This document shows, piece after piece, positions 7,704-8,982 of a stretch of 8,982 nucleotides of DNA. Origin of the DNA: CAYXVF01 sp964468125 (GTDB lineage: Bacteria > Myxococcota > XYA12-FULL-58-9 > CAYXVF01); the NCBI GenBank assembly GCA_964468125.1, contig CAYXVF010000161.1:1-8982 (forward strand), given 5' to 3'. Each line of letters begins with the position of its first letter. Position 1 is the stretch's first letter. The notes beneath the pieces were generated by a model. That model was given only the letters and a program-made list of their open reading frames with translations. It was not told the origin of the DNA and made no database searches. Made by a program: the position numbers and the translations under genes.

Positions 7704-8374
7704 TCGAGACCATCCTCGGGCTGCTCGAAACGGCGACGTGGCTCGCTGTCGTCGGCGCCTTCCTTTGGGGCATCGCCAGCATCGCGTTGAGCCCGTGTCA
7801 CCTGACGAGCATCCCTCTCCTCGTCGGCTTTTTGAGCCGGACCGAAGGTCAGCTCCTGAGCGACCGAAGGCTCGCGATCTGGGTCACCGTCGGCGCATCC
7901 GCGAGCCTGGTCGTCGTCGCCGGCGTCAGCTTGGCGGCCGGACGCCTGCTCGGGGACTTATGGGGAGTTGGCCCCTGGCTGATGGTCGCCTTCCTAATTC
8001 TCGCGGGGCTCGTTCTTTTGGAGGCAATCGATCTGCCCTCTTTTGGGCGGCTCCAGCCCGAGCGAGTTCGGTCCGGGCTTGGCGGCGCGGTCGCGGCGGG
8101 CGGCGTGCTCGGCGTGACTCTCGGCCCCTGCACTTTCGGATTCTTCGCGCCGCTCATGGCGTTCGGGGTGGCCCCGGCGCCGCTGGGGCTCCGAATCGCC
8201 GCCGTGAGTGCCTTCGTCGTTGCGCATGGACTCGCGACGTGGACGGCGGGCATCCTCGGCGGGCGTGTCGCGGGTTGGATCAAGCGGGGCGGACGTGGCG
8301 CCAAGCTGGCAAAAGGAGTGGTGGCCATCGGGGCCATCGCAATCGCCGTCGAGATGATCATCAACAGCCCCTGA
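7700..8374 (+). CDS. CcdA/DsbD-type transmembrane thiol-disulfide transporter
   Basis: A 224-residue inner-membrane protein with six predicted transmembrane helices, arranged as two similar halves. Each half carries one Pro-Cys: C33 in LSPCHLTSIPLLVGFL and C144 in LGPCTFGFFAPLMAF, the reactive pair of the CcdA/DsbD-beta family. The pair moves electrons from cytoplasmic thioredoxin to a periplasmic acceptor. The acceptor is most likely the anchored thioredoxin encoded just upstream, whose stop overlaps this start (ATGA). ATG 7700 is preferred to an in-frame ATG at 7691, which lies too close to the GGGGA site. The length is near the usual size of CcdA. No cytochrome c maturation genes are nearby, so a role in that process is not suggested by context. 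It is the last clear gene of the operon. Confidence 0.88.
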   Translation: MIETILGLLETATWLAVVGAFLWGIASIALSPCHLTSIPLLVGFLSRTEGQLLSDRRLAIWVTVGASASLVVVAGVSLAAGRLLGDLWGVGPWLMVAFLILAGLVLLEAIDLPSFGRLQPERVRSGLGGAVAAGGVLGVTLGPCTFGFFAPLMAFGVAPAPLGLRIAAVSAFVVAHGLATWTAGILGGRVAGWIKRGGRGAKLAKGVVAIGAIAIAVEMIINSP

Positions 8375-8409
8375 CGTCGAACTCGTTCGGTCCCGTTCTT
8401 GACCGACAT

Positions 8410-8550
8410 ATGCCCGACTTCGACGATGCCCAGCATCTGGCCGCCGAACACACCGCTCGAAAGAAGCTGAAACAGCGAGGGGATTGCCACGCTTGCTGGG
8501 GTCCCCCCACATCAGGGGAAGGAACCCCTCGGGTGAATTCTCGGGGGTGA
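8410..8550 (+). CDS. Doubtful 46-residue ORF with CxxC, possibly truncated
   Basis: Opens with MPDFDDAQHLAAEHTARKKL, a composition typical of a soluble helical N-terminus, then GDCHACWG with a CxxC. After that it turns Gly/Pro/Ser-rich exactly where the GC-rich stem-loop begins, and ends at a TGA. The change in character suggests a real gene start cut by a rearrangement linked to the adjacent mobile element. There is no good ribosome site, and I do not recognise the family. A chance frame is a serious alternative. Confidence 0.25.
   Translation: MPDFDDAQHLAAEHTARKKLKQRGDCHACWGPPTSGEGTPRVNSRG
8498..8528 (+). other. GC-rich nested stem-loop
   Basis: GGGGT (8498-8502) pairs with ACCCC (8524-8528). 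Inside, CCCC (8505-8508) pairs with GGGG (8515-8518) around an ACATCA loop. It lies 124 bases after the last operon gene and has no T-run. It could be a weak terminator, a transcript-end stabiliser, or part of the mobile-element boundary. Confidence 0.3.
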
Positions 8551-8708
8551 CGGTGTACGGCAGATGTTTCCCCAATGGATCTCAGTGAGGCCGGTGGTGG
8601 CGCGACTCAAAGCGCAGAAGATGAGACGGACCACCGGTCGCCGCCAGGCAACACATTACTTCCCGCTGTCCATGGCCTCGGTGCGTTGACACCCTGGCAC
8701 ATGGCGGT

Positions 8709-8982
8709 TCAGTGGGTCGCCAAGAGCTTGGGTGCGGCGGCTCCGTTCACCCAGGCCTCGAAGCTTTCCTGGAAGAAGTCGAGAACCGGGCGGCCCGCCT
8801 TGCGCAGGGTGTGCGTGACGGTCAGCACGCGCTCGGCATGGTTGTTTGCCGGCCCCACGCCCGGCGTTCTGACGAACGTCCACATGGCCTCGAAGTGCGC
8901 CAGCATGTCGGCGCACGAACCCGAGACCTGCGGGATCTCGGCGTCGACGGCACGCTCCAAGCAACTGTGTGTCCTCTCGCGA
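8709..8982 (-). pseudogene. IS66-family transposase, C-terminal part with internal deletion (runs off the window)
   Basis: The minus-strand frame is open from the window edge (8982) to a TGA at 8709-8711. It reads AMWTFVRTPGVGPANNHAER, then VLTVTHTLRKAGRPVLDFFQ and ESFEAWVNG. WTFVR-x-x-GV-x-x-x-NN-x-AER is the catalytic-region signature of IS66 TnpC transposases, with the motif's Glu thought to be the last DDE residue. VLTV-x-x-T-x-R-x-x-GR-x-VL-x-F is its C-terminal segment. In intact members the AER motif is followed by about 25 residues (LRP..V..RK.SFGT.S..G.RFVER) before LTV. Here AER joins VLTV directly, so that block is missing in frame, probably by recombination between the two similar E-R codon pairs. 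The protein is therefore probably inactive unless this is an assembly collapse. The rest of the gene, and any accessory genes, lie outside the window. Confidence 0.8.
8709..8982 (-). mobile_element. Partial IS66-type insertion sequence at the right edge
   Basis: Inferred from the transposase C-terminus. The element enters from beyond 8982 and ends somewhere between 8550 and 8709. The exact end was not found, so only the coding part is given. Its position directly after the ars operon suggests that mobile DNA borders, and may have moved or trimmed, the resistance cluster. Confidence 0.6.

Larger units (their letters stand above)
8375..8708. other. Region between ccdA-like gene and transposase
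   Basis: About 330 bases with no firmly supported gene. It holds the doubtful 46-codon ORF at 8410-8550 and the stem-loop at 8498-8528. The outer end of the IS66-type element should lie somewhere in the right part of this stretch, but I could not identify a terminal inverted repeat or target duplication. No T-rich intrinsic terminator for the ars operon was found. Confidence 0.5.

Noticed and set aside
8498..8528. Intrinsic terminator of the ars operon
   Set aside because: The stem-loop is good but lacks a following T-run and lies 124 bases after the last gene, so it is listed only as a structure.
7516..8550. 344-codon plus-strand open frame over the thioredoxin and CcdA-like genes
   Set aside because: Most of it is an off-frame shadow rich in Arg and Ala. 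Only its last 46 codons, beyond the real genes, are listed as a doubtful separate ORF.
8576..8982. Plus-strand frame open to the window edge, opposite the transposase
   Set aside because: It is antisense to the IS66 transposase segment. Its translation shows no family features, and the minus strand carries the conserved WTFVR and NN-x-AER motifs.

Overview
The window is a GC-rich (clearly above 60%) bacterial segment. It carries an almost complete arsenic-resistance operon on the + strand, flanked on the left by a minus-strand anion-transporter/stress-protein pair and on the right by a broken IS66-type transposase. The organism cannot be named from the sequence. High GC, Shine-Dalgarno sites, ArsA/ArsD/ACR3 chemistry and a CcdA-type thiol exporter suggest a GC-rich Gram-negative such as a proteobacterium or myxobacterium-like lineage; this is weak inference. 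A run of exactly 100 Ns flanked by two identical 55-base copies indicates a draft short-read, possibly metagenomic, assembly.

Layout. Positions 1-413 (minus) hold the start of a universal stress protein that runs off the window. Positions 427-1902 (minus) hold a SulP anion permease with a C-terminal STAS domain, 13 bases upstream of the stress gene and probably co-transcribed with it. Positions 1903-2389 are the divergent intergenic region, with a possible coding relic (1999-2157), the assembly gap (2239-2338), and a putative promoter plus a perfect 16-bp palindrome that overlaps the arsR start. From 2390 to 8374 seven closely spaced genes read rightwards: arsR, arsD, arsA, acr3 (arsenite efflux), an arsC-VOC fusion, a small CxxC disulfide protein, a membrane-anchored thioredoxin, and a CcdA-like membrane protein. 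The arsC-VOC fusion counts here as one gene, so there are eight named products if arsR is included. Positions 8375-8708 are mostly non-coding, with a possible truncated 46-residue ORF and a GC-rich stem-loop. Positions 8709-8982 (minus) hold the C-terminus of an IS66-type transposase with an internal deletion.

How the genes work together. ArsR should repress the operon until As(III) binds its cysteines. ArsC reduces arsenate to arsenite, ArsD hands As(III) to the ArsA ATPase, and ACR3 exports it. The three distal genes form a plausible thiol-electron relay: CcdA carries reducing equivalents across the inner membrane to a thioredoxin whose CxxC domain is predicted to face the periplasm, while the small CxxC protein is cytoplasmic. 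The most unusual points are this relay inside an ars operon, and the C-terminal VOC domain of ArsC, which keeps an apparent His-His-Glu metal site but has no cysteines, unlike the C-As lyase ArsI.
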